DNA of 15,118 bases from Oscillospiraceae bacterium (lineage in GTDB: Bacteria; Bacillota; Clostridia; Oscillospirales; Acutalibacteraceae), in contig CACWJV010000034.1 of the NCBI GenBank assembly GCA_902761265.1, positions 1 through 15,118 on the forward strand, in the 5' to 3' direction. Position numbers and translations under genes: made by a program. Shown piece by piece: positions 1 to 7,928 of this stretch. Under the pieces are notes generated by a model. That model made no database searches. It was not told where the DNA came from and saw only the letters and a list, made by a program, of their open reading frames with translations. The stretch's first letter is position 1, and every line of letters starts with the position of its first letter.

Positions 1-626
1 TACCACATAAGTACGTGTCAGTCGGTTGTATTCGGCGTAAAATGCATCGTCATAAGTTTTTGTCGTGCCCCAAAGCTCCTCCATCGGCTTGCCGTCGTCA
101 TCTTTGAGATCGGTATATCCGTGCTGTGCGCGCAGATATTTATCGTGATCAATCGGATAGCAGACCAGCTTCGTCATATCTTTCGAATAAAGCACGCCGT
201 CCACGTCGCAGTAGTTCTCGTTTTCGGGGTCGACTTTGATGTTCTGCAGAGCCCAGCAACTGTAAAAGCTCTTGCCGTCAATCTGCTTGACATTTTTGCC
301 AATGGTGATCTCCGTGATCTTTTCGTCGCAGTTAAACGCAAATTCATGCAGCACCGTTATCGGTTTTGTCTTGTCTTCGCCAATCGTGTCAACTGTCAGT
401 TTGAAGATGCGATGGCAATGACAAGAATGACGACCACAAGGATCTGCTTTTTCCGTTTGTTTTTCACTTCTTTGCCGATGCGCGGCGCCTGCAGCCCTTC
501 GATATGATACGTCCAGATCTCATCTTCGGGGATGTCCAGCGTATAAGCCGGTGCCGTCGCGGCTTCCTCTTTTGCCTCTTGCGTTAAGAAATCATCCTTC
601 GGCAGACTCTTTTCTTTTTTACTCAT
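1..626 (-). pseudogene. membrane-anchored LRR_5 (BspA-like) surface protein, frameshifted, partial
   Basis: The frame opening at 626 gives 76 residues: an acidic, Lys-rich cytoplasmic N-terminus, then a basic stop-transfer (KNKRKK) and one hydrophobic membrane segment (residues ~61-74), ending at a TGA at 398-396. From about 410 leftward a different frame (codons CTG at 400-398, ACA at 397-395) is open to the window edge. It encodes typical LRR_5 repeat text, including ITEITIGKNVKQID and VDPENENYCDVDGVLY. LRR_5 repeats of this type are extracellular in BspA-like proteins, so the intact protein was probably a single-pass anchor with an outward LRR domain. The offset corresponds to one missing or two extra bases between about 400 and 430. 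I see no slippery heptamer there, so programmed frameshifting is unlikely; mutation or sequencing error fits better. The ATG overlaps the stop of the upstream transporter (ATGA), which implies coupled translation. The gene continues past position 1. Confidence 0.75.
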
Positions 627-2422
627 GACAGCACCTCCTCTCCGACAGCAGCGTCCACTGGCTGCTGTTCGATTGCTTTTTCGCTCTCCATCTGCTTACG
701 CGTCACTTCCTCGCGGCGGCGCAATACTTCGATGACCTTAAACTGTTTTTCGTCGGTGTAATCCCAGAAGAAATAGGGAATCGTCATCAGCAGATAGCCG
801 ATGATGTCAATGATGATCGGCACGATGATGATTTTCGAACGCGCCGAATCCAGGAACAACACGTCCCAGTTGCTGTTGAAACCGAATTTCAGCAGCAGCA
901 GCGGAATGATCAGACCGATAAACGAGGTAATTGGGCCGGTAAACCAGCCGAACACGCCCGAAAAGCTTTCAAGCCGTTCGCCGGACAGGTACATCTGATA
1001 GTCGTTGATACGCACATCCATATCTCGCTGCGCCGTAATGGGAACCGTTTTACACATCTCCATCAGCGCCATCGTGACCACGCAGATGGTGCCGCACAGC
1101 AGTAAATGTTCGCCGCAGAAGGTGATTGCAAGTACGATCACCGCGTTGCCGACTGCTCGTGACAGCAAATAAAAAATCTGCAGTTGCTTATAGGTGAATC
1201 GTTTGAGAAAATAGGGTGACAGCAGATCGGGCGGTGTGCCGGCAAACTGCACGAAGACGATCAGCAGGCTGTAGATCAAACCGCTTAGACGGAAGGTATA
1301 CAGATACATAATGACTGCAACGTCAAGCATACCGTTGCCGAGCGAATCAAACAGTCCAACGATTGTATTGATCCATTTGTATTTGTTGCTCATGACGCCG
1401 AATAAGCCGTCCCAGAATTTGATTTCGACCTTCTTTTCCAGCGGAGGCTGCGGGATCCGTTCCTTCACACGTCCGGCAAAGATCATTGTCAGACACACTG
1501 CCGTGACGAAGGTGATGGGAATGACATAGCGGAACATGTTGATATCTGCCCACTTATATCGCAGCGTGCCGATGATGACCGGCAGAATGATGCCGAGGAT
1601 CGAGTTGAAAATATGAGAAATTTTGATCGGGTACGACCGAACCAGAATTCGTTCACGCACGTTCGGGCTGATGTTCATAGCAACGGTTTCCATCTGCGCC
1701 GGGGTGTTGATCGGGAACCCGAACATATTAAACAGTGCAAACATAAGATTTGCGACCCACACGCGGGTGACGACATCAGGTATATTATAGAACGGCAGCC
1801 AGCCAATCAGAATGACCATGATGCACTTCGGCACAGCGTCACAATAAAGGCTGTATTTGTAACGGCCGAATTTGGGAATCAGCTTTTTGCGCCAGAAGAT
1901 ATTGCGCAATCCGACATAACCGTTATAGAAAATGTGTGTGCCGAGAATCTTAAATGCAGACGCACAGGAAATGCCCTCCAGCGAATTCATATACGTCACG
2001 AACCGACCGGTCTGATCGAACAGCTTCGACGGGTCAAAGATAATCAAAGATAACCCGACGAGCGTCATACAAAGATAGATAAGATTGATCTTGCGCTCCG
2101 TCTTTTTTGGCAAAAAGCCGAGGTTGTCGCACACAAACCACCAGATCAGCGTCCAGATATACCCCAGCGGCATGTTGATGATGTTGATGATGGAAAATGT
2201 CAAATACGGCAGTTTGTAGTGATACATCATCAGATAGCACGAAGCCGCAAATGTGATGTATTCCATCGTTTTCATGCCGGCATAGTTGCTGCCGACAGAG
2301 ATCACAACGTCTTTATACTCCTTATAAGGGACATATTTGCCGGGTGCCGGGGTGTTCCAATGGGTTTTGATCTCACGGAACAGCCACTTGACTTTGCTGC
2401 CAAGACCGCCCGAGTTGCTCAT
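623..2422 (-). CDS. GPH/MFS-type cation symporter
   Basis: This 599-residue integral membrane protein has about 12 long hydrophobic segments between residues ~50 and ~565 and a charged, Glu/Arg-rich cytoplasmic tail. Two stretches resemble signatures of the glycoside-pentoside-hexuronide:cation symporter branch of the MFS: the SPNVRERILVRSY stretch in the first half, and NDYQMYLSGERLESFSGVFG (DY..x..G.R.E) near residues 475-495. It is longer than the usual ~450-500 residue GPH proteins, with extra N- and C-terminal sequence. The substrate cannot be read from the sequence, and no sugar-catabolic gene lies beside it. The ATG at 2422 has an AAAGGA ribosome binding site about 9 bases upstream and a strong promoter at 2458-2486. 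The stop overlaps the next gene by ATGA, so a transporter plus LRR-anchor operon is likely. The assignment to the MFS superfamily is firm; the GPH branch is probable. Confidence 0.8.
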   Translation of the reverse strand: MSNSGGLGSKVKWLFREIKTHWNTPAPGKYVPYKEYKDVVISVGSNYAGMKTMEYITFAASCYLMMYHYKLPYLTFSIINIINMPLGYIWTLIWWFVCDNLGFLPKKTERKINLIYLCMTLVGLSLIIFDPSKLFDQTGRFVTYMNSLEGISCASAFKILGTHIFYNGYVGLRNIFWRKKLIPKFGRYKYSLYCDAVPKCIMVILIGWLPFYNIPDVVTRVWVANLMFALFNMFGFPINTPAQMETVAMNISPNVRERILVRSYPIKISHIFNSILGIILPVIIGTLRYKWADINMFRYVIPITFVTAVCLTMIFAGRVKERIPQPPLEKKVEIKFWDGLFGVMSNKYKWINTIVGLFDSLGNGMLDVAVIMYLYTFRLSGLIYSLLIVFVQFAGTPPDLLSPYFLKRFTYKQLQIFYLLSRAVGNAVIVLAITFCGEHLLLCGTICVVTMALMEMCKTVPITAQRDMDVRINDYQMYLSGERLESFSGVFGWFTGPITSFIGLIIPLLLLKFGFNSNWDVLFLDSARSKIIIVPIIIDIIGYLLMTIPYFFWDYTDEKQFKVIEVLRRREEVTRKQMESEKAIEQQPVDAAVGEEVLS

Positions 2423-2457
2423 AGGACCACATCCTTTCCATTTTTGTTTGCCCTTTA

Positions 2458-2486
2458 ACTATAGAGGATATTCAACAAAATGTCAA
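2458..2486 (-). promoter_or_regulatory. sigma-A-type promoter of the GPH symporter operon
   Basis: Reading leftward, TTGACA (2486-2481), a 17-base spacer and TATAGT (2463-2458) form a near-consensus housekeeping promoter. It lies about 36 bases upstream of the symporter start and just downstream of the terminator of the preceding gene, so the operon is expected to be independently transcribed. Confidence 0.8.
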
Positions 2487-4441
2487 GGGAAGACAGACAA
2501 ACTTTTATATAGAATAACAAAAGTCCCGCCGTTGCAGGCGGGACTCAAATCGGTCAACTCGCAATTCGGATGCTTGTGGTTGCGCTCCACGGGGAGGAAA
2601 GCACCTTGCCGGTGTCTTTGTTCATGATAGCCGCTTGTTTTCACGTCTTGTTTTTTCCACGTCACGATCAGTTTGTTGCCGGAGACCTGCACGCTTTTGA
2701 TCAACGTACCCTTTGGCACAATGGTAAACGTTGTTTGCATGCTGCCGCTGTAGCTTCCTTTAAATTTCACCGTGACGGTCGCTGTGCCGATGTTTTTGTT
2801 GTTTTTGTATTTCACTGTGTAATTGTCTGCGCTGATCTTTTTGCCGTTCGTGTCGACAACCTTGACTTTCGGCGTTACTGCTTTGCCGGTATATGCATAT
2901 TTGTCGGACGACAGCTTGATCTTTGCCGGCGACGCGAGGGTTGTGTCCTTCATCCGCTGGCCGCAGATCAGGCAGATGCTCTGCACAAGACCGGCCTTTT
3001 GCGGCGTTGCCTTGATAAACGTGTTCTTCAGCCGGTGGCTGTTATATTCCGCAGGAACAACGGCGGAAACAAGATTTTGCAGCCAGGTGGAGCCGTCGCG
3101 GCGGCGGGCGGACAGGGGATTGAGAATCACGGAATACGCACTTTTCACGTCGAGCGCACCGTCGGGATTGCTGAGTGAGCCGGTGTCGCTGATCACATAG
3201 CCCATGTTGTTTTCCATACCGACGAAGACCATCGTGTGGCCCGGGAAATACAGGAGCGATCCCACGGGCAGGTTTTTGAGAAACGCGAGCTTTTGCACTT
3301 CGGTTTTATTTTCGAGCGAAAAGCGAGTTTCCGGTACGTTTTGCTGCCACGTTGTATTGCGCGGCATATTCAGTCCGCAGCACAGATACACGGCGCGGGT
3401 GAACAGCGAGCAGTCCATGGAATCGAGCATGCCTGCCCAACCGTAGCGGTTGCCAAGGCAACTAAACGCGACCTTCAGCAGATTACGCTGCGTCATCGGC
3501 AGATAACCGACAGAAACGTCGCAGTGCTGGGAGATGAGCGCAGGCACCTTTTCGTATTGGCCGTCTGCGGTGCGTGTCGGCAGATAAACAGCATAATTGT
3601 TATAGGCGAAGCGTTCGCCGAATGCAGCAGGCATTTCCGAAGGCGGGATCAGCTTGAGCATCGTGCCGATCACAAGCTTGACGTTTGCCGTTTGCGGCAC
3701 AGTCAGCGAAGGTTCGGTATAGGTTTTGTCCGTGGTGACAACCAGGAAATCTTTGCCTGCCGGATTGACTTCAAACGCATCTTTCCAACTGTCACGGTCA
3801 GCGCAGATTCCGATATGCGCCGCATTGACCCAACCGGACAAATGACTGCTCATACCCCAGTAAAAAACTTTTCCGTTGTATTCACAGTATTGCTTCACAA
3901 GAAACGGTTCGTTCACACGTAATTCGCTGAGTTGAAACTCGCTGTCGGGATCTGTGCTGCTGTAGCCGATCACATCGTCGGTTGGAATCGCATAGATCGC
4001 AGTATGTGTGGTACATATCGCATACTGAAACTGACGACTGCCGGTCCAGCCGGTTGCTTGAAAGGCGGCCGCCAAAGAGTCAAAATAGCTGTCATTGTTG
4101 AGCTTCGTCCCGCGGATATACAGCTCACGATCCGGTTTGTTCGCGTTGATATCAGCAAGCAACTCGTTTTTGAGTTCGTTCGCGTCATACGCCCGTTTTT
4201 CGGCATAAAGATCCACGCGATAGGTGTTCGGCGTTTGCGCCACCATTTTGTTATAGGCGGCGATCTGCGACGGCTTCATTAAAATTACATCCGCGTCGTT
4301 TTGCTTGTTGGCCCAATAAGCGGGGTTCGTCATTTGTTCGGTCACACCGGTGATGTATTGCACATTGCCGGCGGCAAAGGCCGGAACGGCAAGCGTGAAA
4401 ATGAAAAGCAGTGCCAAAAGGAATGAACAAAGTTTTTGCAT
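2483..4441 (-). CDS. secreted NlpC/P60 peptidase with SH3 and Ig/Fn3-like C-terminus (C-terminal frameshift)
   Basis: This is an exported cell-wall peptidase of 652 residues as read. A signal peptide (residues 1-24, ending AFAA) is followed by a region resembling the N_NLPC_P60 stabilising domain (MTNPAYW, about residues 36-80). SH3-like domains follow (residues ~130-320; YWGMSSHLSGWV and the CDVSVGYLPMT region), then the NlpC/P60 core with nucleophile Cys344 in SMDCSLF and His402 in PGHTMVFVG. The family cleaves peptide bonds in peptidoglycan stem peptides. The C-terminus has an Ig-like repeat (KYAYTGKAVTPKVKV, about 505-590) and the start of an Fn3-like domain that breaks near 2626. The +1 frame then reads MNKDTGKVLSSPWSATTSI and stops at 2556-2554, just before the terminator. 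About 40 residues of the Fn3-like domain seem to be missing. The ATG at 4441 is chosen because of the AAAGGAG site and the signal peptide, and because the upstream ATG at 4486 precedes the predicted transcription start. Confidence 0.85.
   Translation of the reverse strand: MQKLCSFLLALLFIFTLAVPAFAAGNVQYITGVTEQMTNPAYWANKQNDADVILMKPSQIAAYNKMVAQTPNTYRVDLYAEKRAYDANELKNELLADINANKPDRELYIRGTKLNNDSYFDSLAAAFQATGWTGSRQFQYAICTTHTAIYAIPTDDVIGYSSTDPDSEFQLSELRVNEPFLVKQYCEYNGKVFYWGMSSHLSGWVNAAHIGICADRDSWKDAFEVNPAGKDFLVVTTDKTYTEPSLTVPQTANVKLVIGTMLKLIPPSEMPAAFGERFAYNNYAVYLPTRTADGQYEKVPALISQHCDVSVGYLPMTQRNLLKVAFSCLGNRYGWAGMLDSMDCSLFTRAVYLCCGLNMPRNTTWQQNVPETRFSLENKTEVQKLAFLKNLPVGSLLYFPGHTMVFVGMENNMGYVISDTGSLSNPDGALDVKSAYSVILNPLSARRRDGSTWLQNLVSAVVPAEYNSHRLKNTFIKATPQKAGLVQSICLICGQRMKDTTLASPAKIKLSSDKYAYTGKAVTPKVKVVDTNGKKISADNYTVKYKNNKNIGTATVTVKFKGSYSGSMQTTFTIVPKGTLIKSVQVSGNKLIVTWKKQDVKTSGYHEQRHRQGAFLPVERNHKHPNCELTDLSPACNGGTFVILYKSLSVFP
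2513..2545 (-). terminator. intrinsic terminator of the NlpC/P60 gene
   Basis: A perfect 9-bp stem (AGTCCCGCC at 2522-2530 with GGCGGGACT at 2537-2545) has a 6-base loop. On the minus strand it is followed by a U-rich run (TTTTGTTATT). It lies just after the alternative-frame stop at 2556-2554. The formal reading frame runs through this hairpin, which is evidence that the last ~25 codons of that frame are not the original C-terminus. Confidence 0.85.
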
Positions 4442-4476
4442 AAAACAGGGCTCCTTTCTTTGGGAAAGCTGTCTGC

Positions 4477-4505
4477 ATTTTAACATGAATGAGTGGGAAT
4501 GTCAA
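4477..4505 (-). promoter_or_regulatory. sigma-A-type promoter of the NlpC/P60 gene
   Basis: On the minus strand, TTGACA (4505-4500), a 17-base spacer and TAAAAT (4482-4477) lie upstream of the gene. Transcription would begin near 4470, downstream of the in-frame ATG at 4486, which therefore cannot be the start. This supports initiation at 4441. Confidence 0.8.
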
Positions 4506-4567
4506 ATTTCACCTGTTCTTCAGCGGCGTGTTGCTGTCGGTTTTGATGTTTTTCCCGTTTTCATCAA

Positions 4568-4596
4568 TTGACTTTTTCGTCCAATCGGATTACAAT
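4568..4596 (+). promoter_or_regulatory. sigma-A-type promoter of the MFS transporter gene
   Basis: TTGACT (4568-4573), a 17-base spacer and TACAAT (4591-4596) form a strong promoter 32 bases before the ATG at 4628. It is divergent from the NlpC/P60 promoter, with about 62 bases between the two -35 boxes. Confidence 0.8.
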
Positions 4597-4627
4597 AGAA
4601 CTATAAAACAGGAAAGAAGTGTGCGTT

Positions 4628-5980
4628 ATGGATCATCAGCGTTTACAGCAAAAACGATCCGTCTTTTCCATGTGGCTGCTGGTTTGGGGTCTCGGACTTG
4701 CAGGACAGATCTGCTGGAATATGGAAAACCAATGGTTCAATACCTTTGTCTACGCAAAAATCGGCAAAGACCCGTCCATCATCACCGGTATGCTCATCTG
4801 CTCTGCGGCTGCCACGACATTTGCAACTTTCTTTTTCGGCACCTGGGCCGACCGTACCGGCCGTCGCCGCACGTTGATTTCGTGGGGATATATACTGTGG
4901 GGCATCTTTACCATCACGTTCGGACTCACACAGTTCATCAGCAAAAATCTGTATCTGCTGATAGCGGTCAGCGTCGTGCTTGCCGACACAATCATGAGCT
5001 TCTTCGGCTCTATGGGCAACGACGCCGGATTCAACACTTGGACAAATGATATTATGACAGACAAAAACCGCGGCGGTATCGGCGCTGCGCTGGCTACACA
5101 GCCGGTGCTCGGCACGATCCTCGGCACGGTAGTCGGCGGCATCCTCGTAGGAGAAGACGACAACTATATGCGTCTGTTTGTTGTCATGGGTGTTTTCGTT
5201 ATTATATTCGGCTTCATCTCCATGCTGACATTTGGCAAGAAGGACGATGTGACGCCGCACAAAGACGGCGGTTTCTGGCGCCAGTTCATCAGCGTGTTCA
5301 ACTTTAAACGATTTTTCCAATTGAAAGAACTCGTGCTCGTGCATGTGGCGATTGCGATCTTTTTCATCGGTTTCAACGTCTATTTCGCCTATATGGGCAA
5401 CTATCTGATCTATTACCTCGGCTACTCGGCGGATATGATGGGAATTATCGAGGCTGTGCCGCTGGTGCTTGCTATGCTGACGGCCATCCCGATCGGGATC
5501 CTGATCAATAAGAACAAGCATCCGTACATCTGCATCGCTGCGATCCTTATCAATATCATCGGCCTTATGATTCTGTTTCCGATCAAAGCTTCGCAGGTCG
5601 ATCCGTCGTCGATCTTCAATTTCCGTATCTGGCTCGGCATCTTCGTGGTCGGCGTCGGCTATATCGGCATTTTGCAAACGACCAAGGTTTGGGCAAAGCA
5701 GCTCTATCCAAAGAACGCGAAAGGCCAGTTTGAAGGCATCTGGATCCTCTTCTTTGTACTCATTCCGATGATCGGCGGCTCGTTGATCGGGCAGGCGGTT
5801 GTTAAAACCAGCGGTGAAACCTTCCTTGAGGAAGCAAGCGGCCAAATGCAGTATGTGCCGAACGGCAACGTGTTTTTGGTTGGCGCCGCAGTGATTGTTT
5901 TCTCGCTGATTCCAATCATACTCTCGATCAAGCACCACAAAGCCCGCGCCGCACGCGAAAACGCCGAAGAAGCTGCATAA
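4628..5980 (+). CDS. MFS transporter, substrate unknown
   Basis: This 450-residue polytopic membrane protein has about 12 hydrophobic segments. The MFS motif A region is visible between helices 2 and 3 as GTWADRTGRRRTL (residues ~70-82). A central hydrophilic loop (KKDDVTPHKDGG, ~residues 199-210) separates the two halves, and the C-terminus is cytoplasmic, rich in Lys, Arg and Ala. Length and topology are typical of MFS permeases. The substrate is unknown, because no catabolic or biosynthetic partner shares the unit. The ATG at 4628 has a purine-rich AGAAG about 8 bases upstream. An in-frame GTG at 4619 is the alternative start, with AGGA 5 bases upstream, so the start is not certain. The gene is monocistronic between its own promoter and the terminator at 5994-6018. 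Together with the 599-residue symporter it gives two unrelated-looking MFS carriers flanking the NlpC/P60 gene. Confidence 0.85.
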   Translation: MDHQRLQQKRSVFSMWLLVWGLGLAGQICWNMENQWFNTFVYAKIGKDPSIITGMLICSAAATTFATFFFGTWADRTGRRRTLISWGYILWGIFTITFGLTQFISKNLYLLIAVSVVLADTIMSFFGSMGNDAGFNTWTNDIMTDKNRGGIGAALATQPVLGTILGTVVGGILVGEDDNYMRLFVVMGVFVIIFGFISMLTFGKKDDVTPHKDGGFWRQFISVFNFKRFFQLKELVLVHVAIAIFFIGFNVYFAYMGNYLIYYLGYSADMMGIIEAVPLVLAMLTAIPIGILINKNKHPYICIAAILINIIGLMILFPIKASQVDPSSIFNFRIWLGIFVVGVGYIGILQTTKVWAKQLYPKNAKGQFEGIWILFFVLIPMIGGSLIGQAVVKTSGETFLEEASGQMQYVPNGNVFLVGAAVIVFSLIPIILSIKHHKARAARENAEEAA

Positions 5981-5993
5981 ACGAAATAGAATT

Positions 5994-6018
5994 GCCCGCC
6001 GGTAAGGCGGGCTTTTTT
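5994..6018 (+). terminator. intrinsic terminator after the MFS gene
   Basis: A 7-bp GC-rich stem (GCCCGCC / GGCGGGC, 5994-6000 with 6006-6012) with loop GGTAA is followed by six T residues (6013-6018). It sits 14 bases after the MFS stop codon and separates this gene from the spore gene downstream. Confidence 0.92.
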
Positions 6019-6092
6019 GGTATGTTTCTTTCCAAAGCCGCATAAAGTGATACAAAACAACCGTTCTGCAGCGGTAAAAAGGAGTTTGAAGC

Positions 6093-7610
6093 ATGGATCT
6101 TTCAATGGAATTTCAATCGAACAAATGCTGTGCAACAGTTTTTTCCGGCACAGGCAGACAGGCAATCAGTACGGATTTCACGCTGCCGGACTACTGCGGC
6201 GATATCGAACGCATTCTGCACTGCAATGCGGCAGTGCAGTTACATGCTGTCAGCGAAAACAGCGACCGGCTGCGTGCCGAGGGCGAGATCGAGATCCGGC
6301 TGCTGTATCAGTCAGACGAGGAAAAACTTGCCGTCTTTGAGCAGCACCTGCCGCTGTCAGTCACGCTGCCGGTCAATGAACAGTCTCAAAACGTACTTGT
6401 CCGCGCAAAAGCGGCGGTTGATTATCTCAATTGTCGCGCACTCAGCCCGCGCAAACTCAATTTGAACGGCTCCGTTTCCGTTCAGTTTGAAGTGCTGCAG
6501 GAAAACGAGGAAACGCTTGTCAGTTCGCTTGCCGGCTGCGAAGTGTTGCCGCAACAGATCACGGTGAGCTCGCTCGTGTCGCTGCAGCAGCGAAGCTTTG
6601 ATCTGTCCGAAACGGTCTCTCTCCCGGTGGAGCTGCCGGATGTCGGCGGTCTGATCCATGTCAACGGATTGCCGGTAATCGGGTCGACCGAAGCGGTTGA
6701 TGACAAGCTGCTGCTCAAAGGCGACATGCAGCTCGACGTGCGATATCTGACGCCCGAAGGAACATTGCAGCGCATGCAGCACGCTTTGCCGATCAGTCAG
6801 GTGCTCGACGCACCCGGCGTCAGCGCAGACAGCCGATTGGATATATCGGTTGATCCTTTGTCTGTTTATGCGCAGCCAAAGCGCGACGGAGCCGACGATC
6901 TGCGGCTGTTGGATTTTGCGGTAAAACTCAGCGTTACAATCCGTGCCTATGAAACCAAAACACTGACAGCCACTGTTGACTGCTATGCGCCGCACGGATA
7001 TTTGCAGCCGCAAATGACGACCCGTGCATTTTCGACCTATTTGAAACAACTACAGCTTTCCTTGCAGCAGGAGGAAATGATTGAAACCGGCCTTGTGCGG
7101 TGTGAAGTGCTGGATACCGCCATATTGCAAATAAAGCCGAAAACGTCGGCGGATGCCGACACGGTCCATGTTGAATCTGATGTATCGTTGCTTCTGCTTG
7201 TACGTGACGTGAACGGCGGCGTGTATGCCTTTGAACGGTCGGTCACACTCAATTTGACGGAACCGCTGCATCTTGACGCGGACGATGTGCGGTTTTCGCC
7301 GCAGGTCCATTTACAAATCGTGTCTGCGCAACCGGACGCAGATGGAAATATCCGCGTTGTGCTGGCGGAGCAGGCAACCGGCAATCTTTATGCGGTGCAG
7401 CAGATCAGCGTTCTCGCAAATGCGCAAATGTGCGAAAACGACGCACAGCCGGACTGTCAGTTGATTTTGTCTTTTGCAAAAGCAGGGGAGGCTCTTTGGT
7501 CGATCGCAAAGAAATACCGCTCCACCGTGTCGCTGATCCAACGTGAAAACGATTTGTCCGATGACGTGGTGGCGGAAGACCGGCTGCTACTGATCCCGAC
7601 CGCAATATAA
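6093..7610 (+). CDS. sipL: SipL-like spore coat/engulfment protein (SPOCS/DUF3794 repeats + LysM)
   Basis: This 505-residue soluble protein has no signal peptide. About three SPOCS/DUF3794-type beta-rich units are visible (residues ~20-110, ~170-295 and ~330-425), followed by a C-terminal LysM domain (residues ~457-503; GEALWSIAKKYRSTVSLIQ). SPOCS repeats plus a terminal LysM at about 500-520 residues is the architecture of SipL of Clostridioides difficile, the functional counterpart of Bacillus SpoVID. There the LysM region binds SpoIVA and tethers the coat to the mother-cell side of the forespore. The same role is inferred here from architecture only. The ATG at 6093 has AAAGGAG 8 bases upstream. 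Expression would be expected in the mother cell, but I found no convincing sigma-E promoter between 6019 and 6092. The gene stands alone between two terminators. The family call is strong and the orthology to SipL probable. Confidence 0.85.
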   Translation: MDLSMEFQSNKCCATVFSGTGRQAISTDFTLPDYCGDIERILHCNAAVQLHAVSENSDRLRAEGEIEIRLLYQSDEEKLAVFEQHLPLSVTLPVNEQSQNVLVRAKAAVDYLNCRALSPRKLNLNGSVSVQFEVLQENEETLVSSLAGCEVLPQQITVSSLVSLQQRSFDLSETVSLPVELPDVGGLIHVNGLPVIGSTEAVDDKLLLKGDMQLDVRYLTPEGTLQRMQHALPISQVLDAPGVSADSRLDISVDPLSVYAQPKRDGADDLRLLDFAVKLSVTIRAYETKTLTATVDCYAPHGYLQPQMTTRAFSTYLKQLQLSLQQEEMIETGLVRCEVLDTAILQIKPKTSADADTVHVESDVSLLLLVRDVNGGVYAFERSVTLNLTEPLHLDADDVRFSPQVHLQIVSAQPDADGNIRVVLAEQATGNLYAVQQISVLANAQMCENDAQPDCQLILSFAKAGEALWSIAKKYRSTVSLIQRENDLSDDVVAEDRLLLIPTAI

Positions 7611-7633
7611 AAAAACCGCTTGCGCGGTTTTTT
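7610..7633. terminator. bidirectional terminator between convergent genes
   Basis: AAAAAACCGC (7610-7619), loop TTGC and GCGGTTTTTT (7624-7633) form a symmetric hairpin with a U-run on either strand. It can end both the rightward sipL-like gene (stop at 7608-7610) and the leftward DUF1294 gene (stop at 7637-7635), so it probably serves both. Confidence 0.9.
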
Positions 7634-7634
7634 C

Positions 7635-7928
7635 TCAACAGAAATATCGAAAATATGCGGCAACGCCGATGATCGCAAGATGCAGCACGATTATCAACGG
7701 CAGACCGATCATAAACTTTTTGTGCAGCGTTTTGTGACGAATGCAGCGCATGGTGATGTATTCCGCCGCCGCGCCGCCAAACAGCGCAACGATCAGCAGC
7801 GTGGATTCCGCGATCCGCCATCTATGTTTTGCGGCGCGCACTTTATCCGTAACCGTCAACAGGACAGCCGCCAGCGATACGACCAACCAATAGGCGCCGA
7901 TACCAATGAAAAACCGGTGTTCATTCAT
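7635..7928 (-). CDS. DUF1294 family small membrane protein
   Basis: This 97-residue protein has about three hydrophobic segments: IGAYWLVVSLAAVLLTV near the N-terminus, ESTLLIVALFGGAAAEYI in the middle and GLPLIIVLHLAIIGVAAYF at the C-terminus. Between them lie the basic stretches DKVRAAKHRWRI and RHKTLHKKFMIG. The D-K-x-x-A-x-x-x-x-W-R-I/V stretch and the H-K-T-x-x-x-K-F motif are hallmarks of DUF1294, a family with no established function. The ATG at 7928-7926 overlaps the stop of the upstream zinc-ribbon gene (ATGA), so translation is probably coupled and the two form one operon. In other bacteria DUF1294 can be fused to or sit beside cold-shock-like domains; here the partner is a zinc ribbon. 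The longer in-frame extension upstream to 8282 is a shadow of the zinc-ribbon gene. Confidence 0.85.
   Translation of the reverse strand: MNEHRFFIGIGAYWLVVSLAAVLLTVTDKVRAAKHRWRIAESTLLIVALFGGAAAEYITMRCIRHKTLHKKFMIGLPLIIVLHLAIIGVAAYFRYFC

Noticed and set aside
396..430. Programmed ribosomal frameshift in the LRR anchor gene
   Set aside because: No X-XXY-YYZ slippery heptamer, no upstream Shine-Dalgarno stimulator and no strong hairpin were seen at the join.
6028..6056. A sigma-E promoter ahead of the SipL-like gene
   Set aside because: GATACAAA resembles a -10, but nothing resembling the -35 element lies 14-15 bases upstream.
4643..6094. A 483-codon open frame antisense to the MFS gene
   Set aside because: Its translation is rich in Asp, His and Arg, it would read through the terminator, and it lies opposite a clear 12-segment permease.
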